64,000 nucleotides of DNA, from positions 46,946,703 to 47,010,702 of the forward strand of contig CM055103.1 in assembly GCA_029204225.1 (NCBI GenBank). The letters are read 5' to 3'. The notes below the pieces were generated by a model. It saw only the letters and a list, made by a program, of their open reading frames with translations, searched no databases and was not told where the DNA came from. Positions 10,255-21,179 of this stretch are shown here, in pieces. Position 1 is the stretch's first letter. Each line of letters begins with the position of its first letter. This DNA comes from Diphasiastrum complanatum (taxonomy: Eukaryota; Streptophyta; Lycopodiopsida; Lycopodiales; Lycopodiaceae). The position numbers and the translations under genes were made by a program.

Positions 10255-11819
10255 AGATAAAGACAAGAGAATTGCAGTACCAGAAGGATCTCTTAGAAGA
10301 TCGACAAGAGGACAAAGAGCGCCAACAAAATTTGTGCCAAGTAGCTCAGCTTCTACGTCAGAAGAGTTTCATGAATTCAATGGATATCCACAGACATTCA
10401 AGGAAGCAATTGAATGTCGAGAGAAGGACAAATGGATCCAAGCCATGAATGAGGAGATGGAATCCATGAGGAAGAATGAGGTATGGACGTTGTAGCCATT
10501 ACAGATAAGTGAAAGACTATACAATGCAAGTGGGTATACAAGTTGAAGTATGGACCGAATGAAAATATTTCAAAGTATAAAGCCAGACTTGTAGCGAAGG
10601 AGTTTTCTCAGAGATATGGTATTGACTATGTTGAGACCTTCTCTCTTGTTGTGAAACATTCATCCCTACGCTTACTGTTTGCATATCGAGCAATTTATGA
10701 TCTCATGATTCACATCAAGGACGAAAAGACAACGTTCTTGCATGGTGAGCTAGACGAAGAAGTCTACATGGATCAACCTCTAGGCTACATTTCGAACTCA
10801 CTTCCTACTTATGCATGTAGAATGCACAGGAGTATTTACAGTCTAATGCAATCAGCGCGACAATGGTATAAGGAGGAAGATCAAGCCCTGAAATCTTTAG
10901 GATTCAAGCCACTAATAGTTGATTCCAATGTTTATGTAAGAATTATAGATGGGAAAATCATCATTGTAGCTATATATGTGTGAAGTATGACATCTCAAAA
11001 CATTTTGAGATTGCAGACCTAGCATTAGCTAGATGATAGAGACTATGAGGAAGGGAAATTGTACCTTCATCAGTCCAGATATACCCAAAAGATCTTAGAA
11101 GATTTCTGGAAGATGAATACTCCAATGCTTGCAGGAACAATCTTGACAAATGAAGATTGCTCGAAGATTGAAGCAGAAAGAGAATTGATACAACATATAC
11201 CATATAGGAAGCTAATTGGATCACCAACATATCTTGCAGATAACACACGTCCTGACATTGCTTATGCCATGTTCAGGATGAGCCAATTCAGTACGAATCC
11301 AGGTTCGGGTCATTATAAAATTGCGAAACGAATCTTGCAATACCTTCAATTAACGAAGAATTTTGGATTGTGTTATTCTCATGATGTAGGGTTACAGATG
11401 CTTTCATACAGTGATGCTAGCTGGGCATCTCTCAAGGACGACTACAAAGTGTCTCAAGAGGATGCACCATCGCGTCAGGAGCATCAATTCTCTGGGTCAG
11501 CAAAAACCAGACCATTGTGGCTTAGTCTTTAGCGAAGCAGAATACGTAGCAGCAGTAAAGATGGCCACAACAGTTCCTTGATGAATTAGGTGAAACGAGA
11601 AATGAATCTTTGATTTTGCAGATGGACAATACATCCACAATACATCTAACAAAGGATCATGTGTTTCAATCAAGGACGAAACACATCGCAATCAAGTACC
11701 ACTTGATAAGGGATCTGATCAGGAAGAAGAAGCTACAAACTACTTTCTTTGGAACGAAGGATATGGTTGCTGACATTTTCACAAAGGCCTTAGACAAAGG
11801 TCTGTTCGAGAAATAGAGG
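10255..11819 (+). pseudogene. pol: Copia A reverse transcriptase and RNase H, broken
   Basis: Copia sequence resumes with VPEGSLRRSTRGQRAPTKFV, then WIQAMNEEMESM, KWVYKLKYGPNENISKYKAR, VETFSLVVKHSSLRLLFA and LDEEVYMDQPLGY. Instead of YVDD the frame goes from AIYV straight to a stop (about 10981). Compared with element B, about 46 bp holding both catalytic Asp codons is missing. Downstream blocks GSPTYLADNTRPDIAYAMF, the RNase H SYSDASWASL and the end MVADIFTKALDKGLFEK are present in shifted frames. It lies just upstream of the polypurine tract and 3' LTR. Confidence 0.88.
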
Positions 11820-11861
11820 AGAAATCTTGGACTTATCAGCTATCACGCTATGAGAGGGAAC

Positions 11862-12481
11862 TAAAGAAACAAAATGTTTCTATTACTAAAGCTCTGCTAG
11901 CTTTCAACTCTCAATTTGACGAAAAGACACGAAACAAAAATGTTCTTGAACAGTAAGACACAACACGAAAAGAAAATGTTCGCAAAGAAAAACTCTTTGT
12001 GCTCCAAAGGACCAGGAAGATCAACTAAGTACTATGAGGTACAAATCCCTGATCTGATATAGTGACATCAGCAAAAGAGCGTTAGGACGTGCCTAATCCA
12101 CCGCTCTTGTAATCCATGATTAGTTATAGATGTTTAATCTATTTGATCAAGAATGTTACTCGAAGCGACATGAAAAAGTTCGCAAAATATACACATTTGC
12201 TATATGCATCAAACATATACAGATAGATGAAAAATATAGAATAGAAGTCCGCTTGTGAGTGAGACAATTTTGTAAGCAGGATCCACAGAGATCCAAGAAG
12301 TCCGCTAGTAAGCGAGACACTATTCTTGGGAGAACGCCACTTCTCTCACGCCAATGCGCTGTGTGGGTCTGTCACACAGTGCTCAATCTCAAGAGGATTA
12401 ATAGATGATATTGTAGCTATTATGCACATATTATTCTGAATTTTGTTTGATCTTGAATGAATTGCTGTTTGCTATTATTTG
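11862..12481 (+). repeat. 3' LTR of Copia A, truncated
   Basis: It begins TAAAGAAACAAAATG just after the purine run GAGAGGGAAC at 11852-11861 (the polypurine tract). The first dinucleotide is TA instead of TG. It follows the 5' LTR (1477-2098) closely and stops at TATTATTTG where the LTR of Gypsy C begins. The remaining ~320 bp of the LTR is not found on the far side of C, so this end was lost rather than just interrupted. Confidence 0.85.
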
Positions 12482-12971
12482 TGTAAGGATCACCATATGA
12501 AGATCTGACTAGATCCTGTAGCAAAACAACCAAAAGGACACCTGTGGAGCAAAACCACCCATCCAAACCTAGATCCCTCCTAGAGTTTCCTCCTGGACCT
12601 AGCCCCCAAGGCATAGTGAAGAACCTAAGAGAGAGGAGGAGAAACAGGCTCAAGAAACTAAATTTTCAATAGGAAGATGGGCGAGTTTTCACTAGCCCTT
12701 ATTCTTCTCAAGAGAGAGAGAATATTCCCTTTAGGATCCCCATGCAACCCATATTGAGCTATTAACCTCCTATTCTTGCATGGAAGCAGTCATTCACTAT
12801 GCATGTGCTCCTATGTCCAATTATAGGTCTGGGCTCTCATATGATTATTAATTACTTTACAAGCCAAGCCTGGAATGACGAGGGATAACTAATAACCATA
12901 TACACCTGGAGTGACCAGCTATCCACGCCAGAAATTATTTCGATTCCCTTGTACAGGACATGGACGTAACA
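12482..12971 (-). repeat. 3' LTR of Gypsy C
   Basis: On the plus strand it runs from TGTAAGGATCACC to GACGTAACA, TG...CA ends as expected. It matches the right-hand LTR of C (13596-13889, deleted inside) and the 488-bp LTR of D at 57533-58020. A polypurine tract on its inner side shows that it is the 3' LTR of a minus-strand element. Confidence 0.85.
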
Positions 12972-12984
12972 TTCTTCCCCCCTT
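12972..12984 (-). other. Polypurine tract of Gypsy C
   Basis: On the minus strand this reads AAGGGGGGAAGAA, directly beside the LTR. Such tracts prime plus-strand DNA synthesis. Confidence 0.8.
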
Positions 12985-13106
12985 AAACTAGTTCGATCCT
13001 CAGAACAAGTAACCAATTTGTATGCTTTTAATTCTTCCCATGAATCATTATCCTCAATTTGACCAACCAATTTAAACAAGCACACAAGGATAAAACAATT
13101 TTTCAA
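12985..13106 (-). pseudogene. pol: Gypsy C chromodomain tail fragment
   Basis: The minus-strand frame reads CFILVCLFKLVGQIEDNDSW then EELKAYKLVTCSEDRTSLRG, matching the end of a Gypsy polyprotein: a chromodomain (WxxxxxxxxSWEEL) and a short tail before the PPT. Everything upstream (gag to integrase) is missing. The element jumps to its 5' leader near 13110. Confidence 0.65.
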
Positions 13107-13581
13107 TTGTTTGTCTCTAATCCTGAGTACTCATTCAGGGTCCAAAGGTACATTGAGCCATAAATCTTCCGAATGGGCAATATCTTCAATACATCAAACT
13201 GTCATCATCATATAAACTAAATTTACATGATACACCGGATGAGCAGTCGACCATGCAATCATTAGATCCAATCAATAATGACTATAAAACAGCAAATACA
13301 ATCTGGAAAACGTACTACACCAGTACCTATGATCAATTTCAAGCAAAAAACTTCAATTCTAGGTGGAAAATCCACTAAAATCATCAAAAATCCATAGATT
13401 TCCACCAAAAACTATGGAGAAACCCCATAAATATGATCTTTAGGCTGAAAGTACACCAAATTTAGAGAAGCCACCTACTTGGAGATCAATTCCACCACCT
13501 CGAAGTAACATGCAAGGAGAAATCCACAAAACCTTAGAAAATACAAGAAGTAGCTCCACCTTTTGATTGATGCAAATCCAT
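13107..13581 (-). other. Gypsy C 5' leader
   Basis: Non-coding. 13370-13510 matches the leader of Gypsy D at 57300-57440 (shared ATGATCTTTAGGCTGAAAG and CCACCTACTTGGA). C is thus 5' LTR, leader, large internal deletion, chromodomain tail and 3' LTR. Confidence 0.7.
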
Positions 13582-13594
13582 GGCTCTGATACCA
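13582..13594 (-). other. Primer-binding site of Gypsy C
   Basis: The plus strand reads GGCTCTGATACCA, the complement of TGGTATCAGAGCC, a perfect 13-nt match to the plant initiator-Met tRNA primer site. It ends one base from the LTR at 13596. Confidence 0.9.
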
Positions 13595-13595
13595 C

Positions 13596-13889
13596 TGTAA
13601 GGATCACCATATGAAGATATGACTAGATCCTATTGCAAAACAACCAAAAGGACACCTGTGGAGCAAAACCACCTATCCAAACCTAGATCCCTCCTGGAGT
13701 TTCCTCCTGGACCTAGCCCCCAAGCCATAGCGAAGAACCTAAGAGAGAGGAGGAGAAATAGGCTCAAGAAACTGAATTTCCAATAGGAAGATGGGCGAGT
13801 TTCCACTAGACTTATTCTCCTCAAGAGAGAGAGAATATTGACATTATAGGTCTGGGCCCTCATATGATTATTAATTACTTTACAGGCCA
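13596..13889 (-). repeat. 5' LTR of Gypsy C, internally deleted and truncated
   Basis: It starts TGTAAGGATCACC like the partner LTR. It lacks a block of about 120 bp after GAGAGAGAATATT and ends at TTTACAGGCCA, where a tandem-repeat segment takes over. The unmatched end means no target-site duplication can be tested. Confidence 0.8.
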
Positions 13890-13894
13890 TGTAA

Positions 13895-14130
13895 AAAGAG
13901 TCGCACATTCACAATGAACAGCAAACGTGAACGCCATCTTTATCATGATGCGCGCTTGAACCCAACGTGGGAATGCTCCAATACATCAAGCATCAAGTGC
14001 CCTCCATCTGCCGTCTTATAATTTATAATGAACAGCAAACGTGATTGTCGTCTTTATTATATTGAGGCGTGCTTGAATCCAACGTGGGAATGTTCCAATA
14101 CAAGGCAATACACTAAGCATCAGGTGCCAT
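13895..14130. repeat. 116-bp tandem repeat, two copies, with an inverted copy at 29858-30015
   Basis: The unit begins AATGAACAGCAAACGTGA at 13913 and again at about 14029. Both contain CCAACGTGGGAATG and end in CATCAGGTGCC or a close form. The reverse complement of 29858-30015 contains the same block with the flanking GTAAAAAGAGTCGC, so the sequence is part of a dispersed or duplicated segment. No coding sense is seen. Confidence 0.75.
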
Positions 14131-15039
14131 CAACAAACATTCATGTATTTGAAGTGCTTTTGTCCACGTATAAGTTTGTTGATAATTTAGGTTGGCTGCA
14201 TGCGGCTCATAATTTAAGTTTGCATGCATGTTTTTATGAACTCTATGACACATTAAGTGTGTTTGGAGTCAAACTGTAAAAATATAATTTTGTATCCTCT
14301 GGTTTTTCCGCAACGATATTTTACGAATAAGTGGTTGGAGCATAGTTGCCCATAAGATCGAAATGATAGTTTTGACCTTTTCCTTTTTTGAAATGCTCCT
14401 CTTGATGATGGATGCATCAAAACCCAAGAGTCTTCTGAATATTTTCTTAGCACCCATTATCCATTATCATCTGTCTCGTTGAATAGAAGCACAGAGTCGA
14501 TTAAGGAGCATGGCTTCCTTGATGGCGCCATTCGTAATTTCCATGCAAAAATCTGAAATAATGAACTATGAAATTTTGAAAATTTGCGTAGACAAAAAGC
14601 CATGAATCTGAAAAAAAAGTATTGGCAAAAATTTGAAACACTGATCTATTTGGTGCCACAAATTAACTCTGGTTAACCCTGTTAACCATGGTTTGACAAT
14701 GCATATACATTAATGGTACATCGATTTTCTCATCTCAACCATCTGTCATATTCATTTTCAATATTTTTGGGTCTCTTTGGGTAGTGATGAGTTGGAAGGG
14801 CAGGCCTCATCAACCAATAGCATTTCCACATGCTGCCTGATGAAACAACAATATATTTAAAAAGTTTTTATTTTATTTATATTTGGAAAATTCTACGTTA
14901 CATAGAACCCCAAAGATAAGGTTTCAACTGGTCCACATGGCAACAAAAATAATAAAAATAAATAAAATAACATCTTTTTCAAAGGCCCTCGTCGGGCTCT
15001 AAGTTTCTCTAATGTCAGCTGCAGCAGCAAATGATAATA
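14131..15039. other. No recognised gene
   Basis: AT-rich sequence with only short chance frames. No LTR ends, PBS, RNA gene or conserved domain was seen. The Copia H remnant begins at about 15040. Confidence 0.5.
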
Positions 15040-15267
15040 AAAGTCGAATAGAAGAATGTTTGATTACTGGACTGAAAGTCTCAGTGTAATCGACATTGTA
15101 TATCTAAGAAAATCCTCTGGTGACAAGTCGAGCTTTTCTTCTGTTGATGCTTCCATCTACTTTGTACTTGACTTTGAAAATCCATTTGCAATCAACTACG
15201 TTTCTACTAGCATGTAATTTGACAATCATCCATATTCGGTTCTTGATAAGAGATGAATACTCTTTAT
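15040..15267 (-). pseudogene. pol: Copia H reverse transcriptase N-terminal fragment
   Basis: On the minus strand, translation across 15230-15060 gives VVDCKWIFKVKYKVDGSINR, then RKARLVTRGF and TETFSPVI-like sequence, the opening blocks of Copia RT. It then stops: the YVDD block, RNase H and 3' LTR are missing. It continues from the integrase frame ending at 15268. Confidence 0.75.
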
Positions 15268-16300
15268 TTATAGCTTCTTTCTAGAGATTGAAATCGGTCT
15301 GACTGAGTGCCTCTTCACAATCGTAGGCTCCTGAACAAGGTAGGCTACAGACTCATCAATATATCTTATAGGCATTCTGCTAGCTCTTGATGATCTTCTG
15401 GGTAATAGAGGAAGTTGATCATTTTCATCATAATGTAGTTGCTGAACTGCAACATCATCATCTTCGGATTTGTCGTTGATATGTTGTTGGTCAAAAGTAG
15501 ATGAGTTTGGGCCTTCAATGGGAATAGTCAACTAAGGAATCTCAAAGTTCGATATGTCAGACGAGTCAGACAAGTCGGCTACATGGGCTTTTCTTTTTCC
15601 CTTGAGGTTGATAAACTGATCTTCGATGAAGATGACATCTTGGCTAACGAATATCTTTGACTCGATAGGATCAAACAACTTGTATGCTTGATCTAAAATA
15701 GTGTAGCTGATGAAAATACATTTGATATTCTGGAAGTCAAGCTTCTTCCTAAGATCATGAGGAATCTGTGCATAAGCAGTACATCCCAAAACTTTTTAAT
15801 TCAATAAAGAAGGTTTGGTACCTGTCCAAACTTTGAATGGTGTTTTGTCTAGAGACCTTTAGTAGGACATTTGTTCTGAATATAGGTTGTTGTTGAAATA
15901 GCTTCAGCCCAGAAGGACTTCAAAAGTGTTGCATGTGATACCATGCACTTTGCCAATTCAACTAAGGTTCTGTTCTTTCTCCTAGCAAGACCATTTGACT
16001 GGGGCAAATAGAAGGTAATGTATTGTTGTTCAATGTCGTTGTTAAGACAATACTCCTTGAATTCGGTGGAGATATATTCTCCCCTATTGTCGGACCTCAG
16101 TGCTTTGAATATTCTACCAATTTGATTTTCTGCATGCTCTTTGAATTGTCTGAACTTGATGAAAGCCTCTGATTTCTGCTTAATGAAGTAAACACTCTTC
16201 TTCTAGAAAATTCCCCAATAAAGATAATGAAATACCTTGCATCTAGCAATGATGGATTTTGCATAGGTCCAGATGTATCTAAATGAACAATATCTAACAA
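15268..16300 (-). pseudogene. pol: Copia H integrase, catalytic Glu replaced
   Basis: Minus-strand pieces spell an integrase: VHLDTSGPMQNPSLLDARYF (first Asp), FIIFIGEFSRR, RSDNRGEYISTEFKEYC (second Asp), then NGLARRKNRTLVELAKCM. In active Copia integrases the last block reads NGVAERKN, with Glu the third catalytic residue. Here the codon at 15981-15983 encodes Arg. The C-terminal domain includes GCTAYAQIPHDLRKKLDF and HDV-like SQDVIFIEDQF. The region after 15531 has the linker with RRSSRASRMPIRY. Stops and frame breaks separate the pieces. Confidence 0.85.
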
Positions 16301-16935
16301 ACCTTTTGCTGCATTGCATGCCTATGTCTTGATCTAAAAAGAATCCTAGTCTGCTTTGCAAGGATGCAGCTATGGCAGACATGGATATTGACTTTGCCAT
16401 AAGGATAGTCGAGATCAAGTGCTAGGGATTGTTGTCTGGACATGTTCGATACAGATGCATAATTCAGGTGTCCTAAGCGATGATGCCATAGTAATGCTTT
16501 ATTGACAAGAACAGAGATTTTCAAGGCTTGACTAGAATCAGAATAACAATGTGCCAATCTGTATAAGTATCCATGTCTCTTGCCGAGTGCAAGGATCTTA
16601 TTACTCATATCAATAATTCTGCATTGATCACACTCAAACTCTACCTTATGAATTAAATCTGTAATTCTACTTACTGATAACAGATTTGTAGAGAGTTTAG
16701 GAACATATAAGACTTTTGGCAGTAGTTTGAATTGATTATGCTGGAACCTCAATCTTACAGTACCCTCACCTTCGATATCATCACCAAGATGAACATACTT
16801 AGTTGTGCTGTAAGGCATATAGGAATGAAAAATCTCACGATGATTGGTCATATGTTGAGTAGCTCTAGAATTCAGAAACCACAAATCATCCAAATTCATG
16901 TATTTGTCTTTGACTATAAAAGCGTCTTCGTCCAT
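16294..16935 (-). pseudogene. pol: Copia H protease and GAG-pre-integrase region
   Basis: A 213-codon open frame. The protease loop reads FLNSRATQHMTNH where LDSGATxHM is expected, so both catalytic Asp and the Gly are changed (Asn and Arg) and the protease is dead. The later LLWHHRLGHLNYASVSNM and CHSCILAKQ show the intact HHCC zinc-binding half of integrase. It overlaps the gag frame at 16914 and lies between gag and integrase as usual. Confidence 0.88.
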
Positions 16936-17774
16936 TTCGACTTCAGGAGATGTTGTAACTGTATTTGCTTGTTGATCAGGTTGCTTGGCTGCATTCTTTG
17001 CTTTGAGAAATCCTGGATCTCATGGTTATTGCGTTTGCAATACTTGCAAAGCATCCTCTTCTTTGACGAATGTGAATTCAATGATTGTTCTTGACTTTGA
17101 GTCTGTATTTGATTCGATGCAATCTGCTCGGAGCTTTTCTGCTTGTGCTGTTTCAAGCCCTTGTTGACATATAGAGCATGAGACGAAGAGTTAGATGGAG
17201 TGTCTTGACTTCTTCGATTATCTTCTTGCAACAACATAGTGATAACTCTGGTAAGAGTTAAATTTGAGTGTGTCATGATGATCATCACCCAATTCTCATA
17301 TGTAGAGGACAGGCTTGAAAGCAATGTCATAATTGCGTCTTCATCATCTATGACTGATCCGACAATGACCATCTGTTGCAAGAGATTCTTAAATTGGTTA
17401 ATATGATTTTGAAGAGAATCATTATTCGACATCTTAAGTGTTAAGAATTTTCTTCGAAGACGTAACTTGGTAGTTACGTCTCTCACATCATATAGTGAGC
17501 TCATGATGTCCCAAATTTCTTTCAAAGTTCTAGCTTCTGCTACATGGCCAATCTGATCATCTGCTATATTGAGGATAATAAGCGCAACAGCTTCACCATC
17601 CTTCAACTTCCATTTCAAGTCTTTTGTGTCGTCTCCAAGCTTCACTTCGATACATGTAACAACATACCACAACTCGTTGGCGATTAGCAAGAACTTCATC
17701 TTAAATTTTCATAAATGATAATTGGATCCACTTACTTTGTCTACAATAAGATCGGCTTTACTTTGAGAATCCAT
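16914..17774 (-). pseudogene. gag: Copia H gag
   Basis: The likely start is the complement of the ATG at 17772-17774 (MDSQSKADLIVDKVSGSNYH), followed by one in-frame TGA where a Trp is usual. From 17699 the frame is open for 261 codons. It contains a UBN2/DUF4219-type Copia gag: AVALIILNIADDQIGHV, LKEIWDIMSSLYDV, DSLQNHINQFKNLLQQM and LLSSLSSTYENW. The zinc knuckle is CKYCKRNNHEIQDF, with the last Cys changed to Phe. The PBS and 5' LTR lie about 160 bp upstream. Confidence 0.88.
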
Positions 17775-17934
17775 TTGGAACTTTAGTTTGTCGACGTTAA
17801 GAGAGATATTGTGCTGTGGAAATCAATTCTCTGATACTGAAACAAATTGATTCGAACTGAAGAGTTTGATATCGCGAAAGATGTCAAGTATTGGAGCTTG
17901 CGCTCTGATATAGTATTAGGCCTTGAAGAATCAA

Positions 17935-17947
17935 CGCTTTGATACCA
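17935..17947 (-). other. Primer-binding site of Copia H
   Basis: The plus strand reads CGCTTTGATACCA, the complement of TGGTATCAAAGCG, close to the initiator-Met tRNA site. It directly abuts the LTR that begins TGTTGG at 17948. Confidence 0.8.
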
Positions 17948-18319
17948 TGTTGGAAAGAGGTGTGTAAAAGATAGGTAGAATAGAATCAAATAAAAATAAT
18001 TTGAATGACAAGAATTAAAAGTTATCGTGCAGTAGAATAAACTATCTTTCTCTTTCTGTATGCATGACTACGCCTATCAATTTCGAACAGACAATAGTGA
18101 TAACTAACTTTGAAATCATTAGTACTACAGTGAATACCTAGCCAAACATTAAGCATTGAATAATCGATCTTAGGACTTCTTAGAAATTACTTGATGATGA
18201 ATTAATGCAAGTCAGTGGCTTTGGTCGTAAACAGTCTATCTGCAGATTTGAACATAACTGTCAGTCTACATAAATGAACGTAAACTGTCATGTGAAAAAT
18301 GCGATAGTCTTCACCAACA
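17948..18319 (-). repeat. 5' LTR of Copia H
   Basis: It is bounded by TGTTGGAAAGAGG next to the PBS and CACCAACA at 18312-18319, giving perfect 6-bp inverted ends (TGTTGG/CCAACA). Related TGTTGGAA ends occur in LTR scraps at 20130 and 53236. The outer boundary is inferred from the ends only, since no second LTR remains for comparison. Confidence 0.55.
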
Positions 18320-19289
18320 TCAGTTCCTTAACATTTGAGGCATCTGGCATTCTACGAAAAAGCCAAAGTAAGAGAAAATCCCAAAAGACGAAAATCCTGA
18401 AAATGCCGACATTGTAAGCCGTTTCTGAGTAGTTATGCAGACTGTTAAAAACATGAAGAAATCATGCAGTCTGGATAAAAATTGGACAAAGATTAAAATG
18501 TCGATTAGTTGATTAGTAGGAGAATAATCCAATAAGTGCCTCATAGAAGCATCCTTACTTATAACATAAGCAATCGCATGTAGTGATAGTATTCATACAT
18601 ATGTACACATCCAATCCATTACCATTATCATATACACAACAATTACCATTATCAAAGACCATCAACGAGGAAGATAGAACTATTGTAGGGCGGCCAACAA
18701 CAGTATTTATGCGTAAAATAAGTATACTTATTATGAAACGTACTCATGCAAGCCATAAGTGCTTGATTTTTTTCGGAAATCAAAAGATAGAAATGAAACC
18801 ATCGCATTTCAGGATGGCGGCCAAATTAAATGGTATGAAAGGTGCAATCATTGATCATTATACCATTGAGTAATCATGAAGGCATTCTACCAAATCACGA
18901 TGATCTGGCCATAAGCAGGTTGTTGGCCATCATCCCACATGCCATGCAAACAATACATTTTTTGGAAGATAATCTACTGCGATGGAACAATATAAGACTA
19001 TTTGTAGTCAGAGATGATTGGCTTGTCGCAGTAGGAGAGGCACAACAAGAGAGAGAGAGAAGGCAAGAAGAGTAGGATTTAGGTCTATGTACTTGTCATG
19101 CCCAGGACTGGTCTCGGGTAGCGTGTGATCGGTAGACCAACAACCCGTAAGTTAGTTATAAGGGAATTGGGTCCCTTATGTGTATAAGGTCAAAGTTAAT
19201 GGTTGTAGGCCTAAACTCATGATGGTGGATCTGTATGGGTCTATCAGTGAGTCATTGGAGAACTAGATGATGTGGCCCAGATAGTTTGC
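18320..19289. other. No recognised gene
   Basis: The 96-codon plus frame at 18583-18873 (MIVFIHMYTSNPLPLSYTQQ...) has no recognisable domain. No LTR ends or RNA gene were seen. Confidence 0.45.
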
Positions 19290-19975
19290 AAAGATGTCCA
19301 AACTGACTAAGTCCATAAACAGAAAATGCCAAATCATGTCTTGTACAAAATATGAGGTACACTAGACTCCCTATTAAATTCTGATATGGTATCTTCTGCA
19401 TCGTCTATTTGTCCGCATCTGTGTTCAAACAATCATATTTCAACAATCTGGCTTCGAAAATCATTGGGGTTGATTTATCTTTGCAAACGATCATGCTTCT
19501 ACAAATGCTACGAACCTTCTGAAATCATCAAATACTTCAGACTTCAATTTTAGATTTTATATACTAGTCATTCTACTGAAATCATTAATGAATGTTAGAA
19601 AGTATCTTGACCCTGACAGAGAATTGACCTTCATAGATCCATAGACATCCCAATGTACTAGCTCAAAAACATCTTTCGCTCTCCTCCCTTCATGATCGAA
19701 TGGATCTCGATGTTGTTTACATTTCAAACAAGCTTCCCAGAAATCTGAATTGGCACTTGTAACTCTAAGACCATTTACAAGGTCATTTTTGCTCATGTCA
19801 TACAAATTCTTCATATTTAGATGATACATTCACTTGTGCCACAAAGAATTTTCACCTTCAGATGCATTCAATGCACTGTCGTAGTTGTTGACAATTCTTG
19901 CTTGCAGATACAAGTTACATTATCTTATTCCGACAACAGGTAATTTGTTCGATTTGTGATCCACCATTCTGCATG
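19290..19975 (-). pseudogene. pol: Copia J: RT C-terminal and integrase remnants
   Basis: On the minus strand, 19557-19829 reads MYHLNMKNLYDMSKNDLVNG, then SDFWEACLKCKQHRDPF (integrase zinc domain, CX2C) and VHWDVYGSMKVNSLSGSRYF (first integrase Asp). The preceding LWHK-type His block is cut by a TGA. To its left, around 19300-19400, are RT C-terminal blocks (YQNLIGSLVYLIFCTRHDLA). The order on the minus strand thus jumps from integrase start to RT end: an internal deletion. 53660-54301 is a near-identical direct copy with the same deletion. Confidence 0.8.
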
Positions 19976-20096
19976 CCAAGATCTACCATCTTCGATACAG
20001 AGAGTAGGTCACTTTTTAAATTAGGTACATAGAGCCGATAGTTTCTTCAAATGTTCAATGGACGTTGTATTTGAAGCATTATCGAACGTGTCATAG

Positions 20097-20170
20097 CTTG
20101 AGTGTTCTATCAAACTATAAATAGTTTGAGACTGTTGGAAGAGGGTTGTTAAGTTCACCATCTCCGAAGC
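20097..20170 (-). repeat. Copia LTR scrap
   Basis: TTCTATCAAACTAT, GAGACTGTTGGAAGAGGG and AAGTTCACCATCTCC match 53131-53236, the LTR end of Copia K. It lies just beyond Copia J, as it does beside K-family elements. Confidence 0.6.
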
Positions 20171-20745
20171 TTTGTAAGTCTTCCTCATCTGAATCATCTA
20201 AATGGAGAATAGTGTATTCTGAACTCCTGGAGCCATCGATGGAGAGCAGTCTTGAGGTCCTTTACCAAGCATTTTCTTTGTCAAAAGGTGCATAACATAT
20301 TTGTTTCTCTTAGAACGGATCATGGCGGCGACTTTAGGCCTCATAGTTAATATTTCTAATTTTTCTAATTTTCGATAGCTTTGAGCTAGTGAACAATACC
20401 TGATGCAACAAAAGAGAGAGAGAGAGAGCGCAAAACTTGGAAAGAAGCTGATAAAAACGTTTATGATTTTTCCATCCAGAGACGGAAGACTGCTGAAAGT
20501 TAAGTATTGACAGGAGAACCCATTCCTTCATAGTTGCTTACTTACGATTTCTAACTCGAGCTTGCGAGTTGTAGCTTCCTGTCGAGAATAGTTACGATCG
20601 TCCTACCTAAAATCGATGGCTGCAATAACAACCTCATTGTGTGAAACACACATAGATCAATGTTCTTACCAAACCTCAAGCACAAGCGCAAATCAAAACT
20701 AAGTGATTCAAATAGGAGAGAACAAAGCGATTACGACATAGAGGT
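20171..20745. other. No recognised gene
   Basis: The minus strand carries a short frame at 20342-20190 (RPKVAAMIRSKRNKYVMHLL...) that I cannot assign. A CT/GA run lies at about 20411-20430. Nothing else is visible. Confidence 0.4.
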
Positions 20746-20746
20746 A

Positions 20747-20840
20747 GGGCCGGCTCCTCGGCCCTTCCGCCCGTGGAAGGCGCTACGCCCTCGGGCGCAG
20801 CACCTTCCGGGACCGAAGGGCCTCAAAACATGCCCTTCCC
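20747..20840. repeat. GC-rich patch, possible end of a hAT-type transposon
   Basis: TAGGGCCGGCTCC opens a patch of unusually high GC, ending near GACCGAAGGGCCTCAAAAC. Many plant hAT elements start with a TAGGG/CAGGG-CCGGC-type terminus followed by a GC-rich, self-complementary stretch and CCTCAAAA. A matching opposite end (GAGCCGGCCCTA) was not found, nor any transposase. Confidence 0.3.
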
Positions 20841-21179
20841 CCCCACCCGCCCTCCCTCCCAAAATGCCACCTTAGTGAATTAAGCCTTCTTTGCCCCCGC
20901 ACATAAAATCACTTTTGACATTTTAATGAAGAAAATGGTGGAACCACACATAACTAAATTTGTGGGGCACTCACTTATGCCAAATTGTGGGGCACCCACT
21001 TATGCCAAAGTGCTAAATTTTCTTTCTCTTCTCAACGCACCTTGGGAAATCAAATTCATGTGAATTTAGAACCAAGATTTTTTTTGAGACGTGTTGTCAT
21101 AATTCTCAAGTGGACAAACCAATAAAAAGGTTAACACAAATCACATGAAAATTTTGATGGAATGTGCATGTGGATAGCC

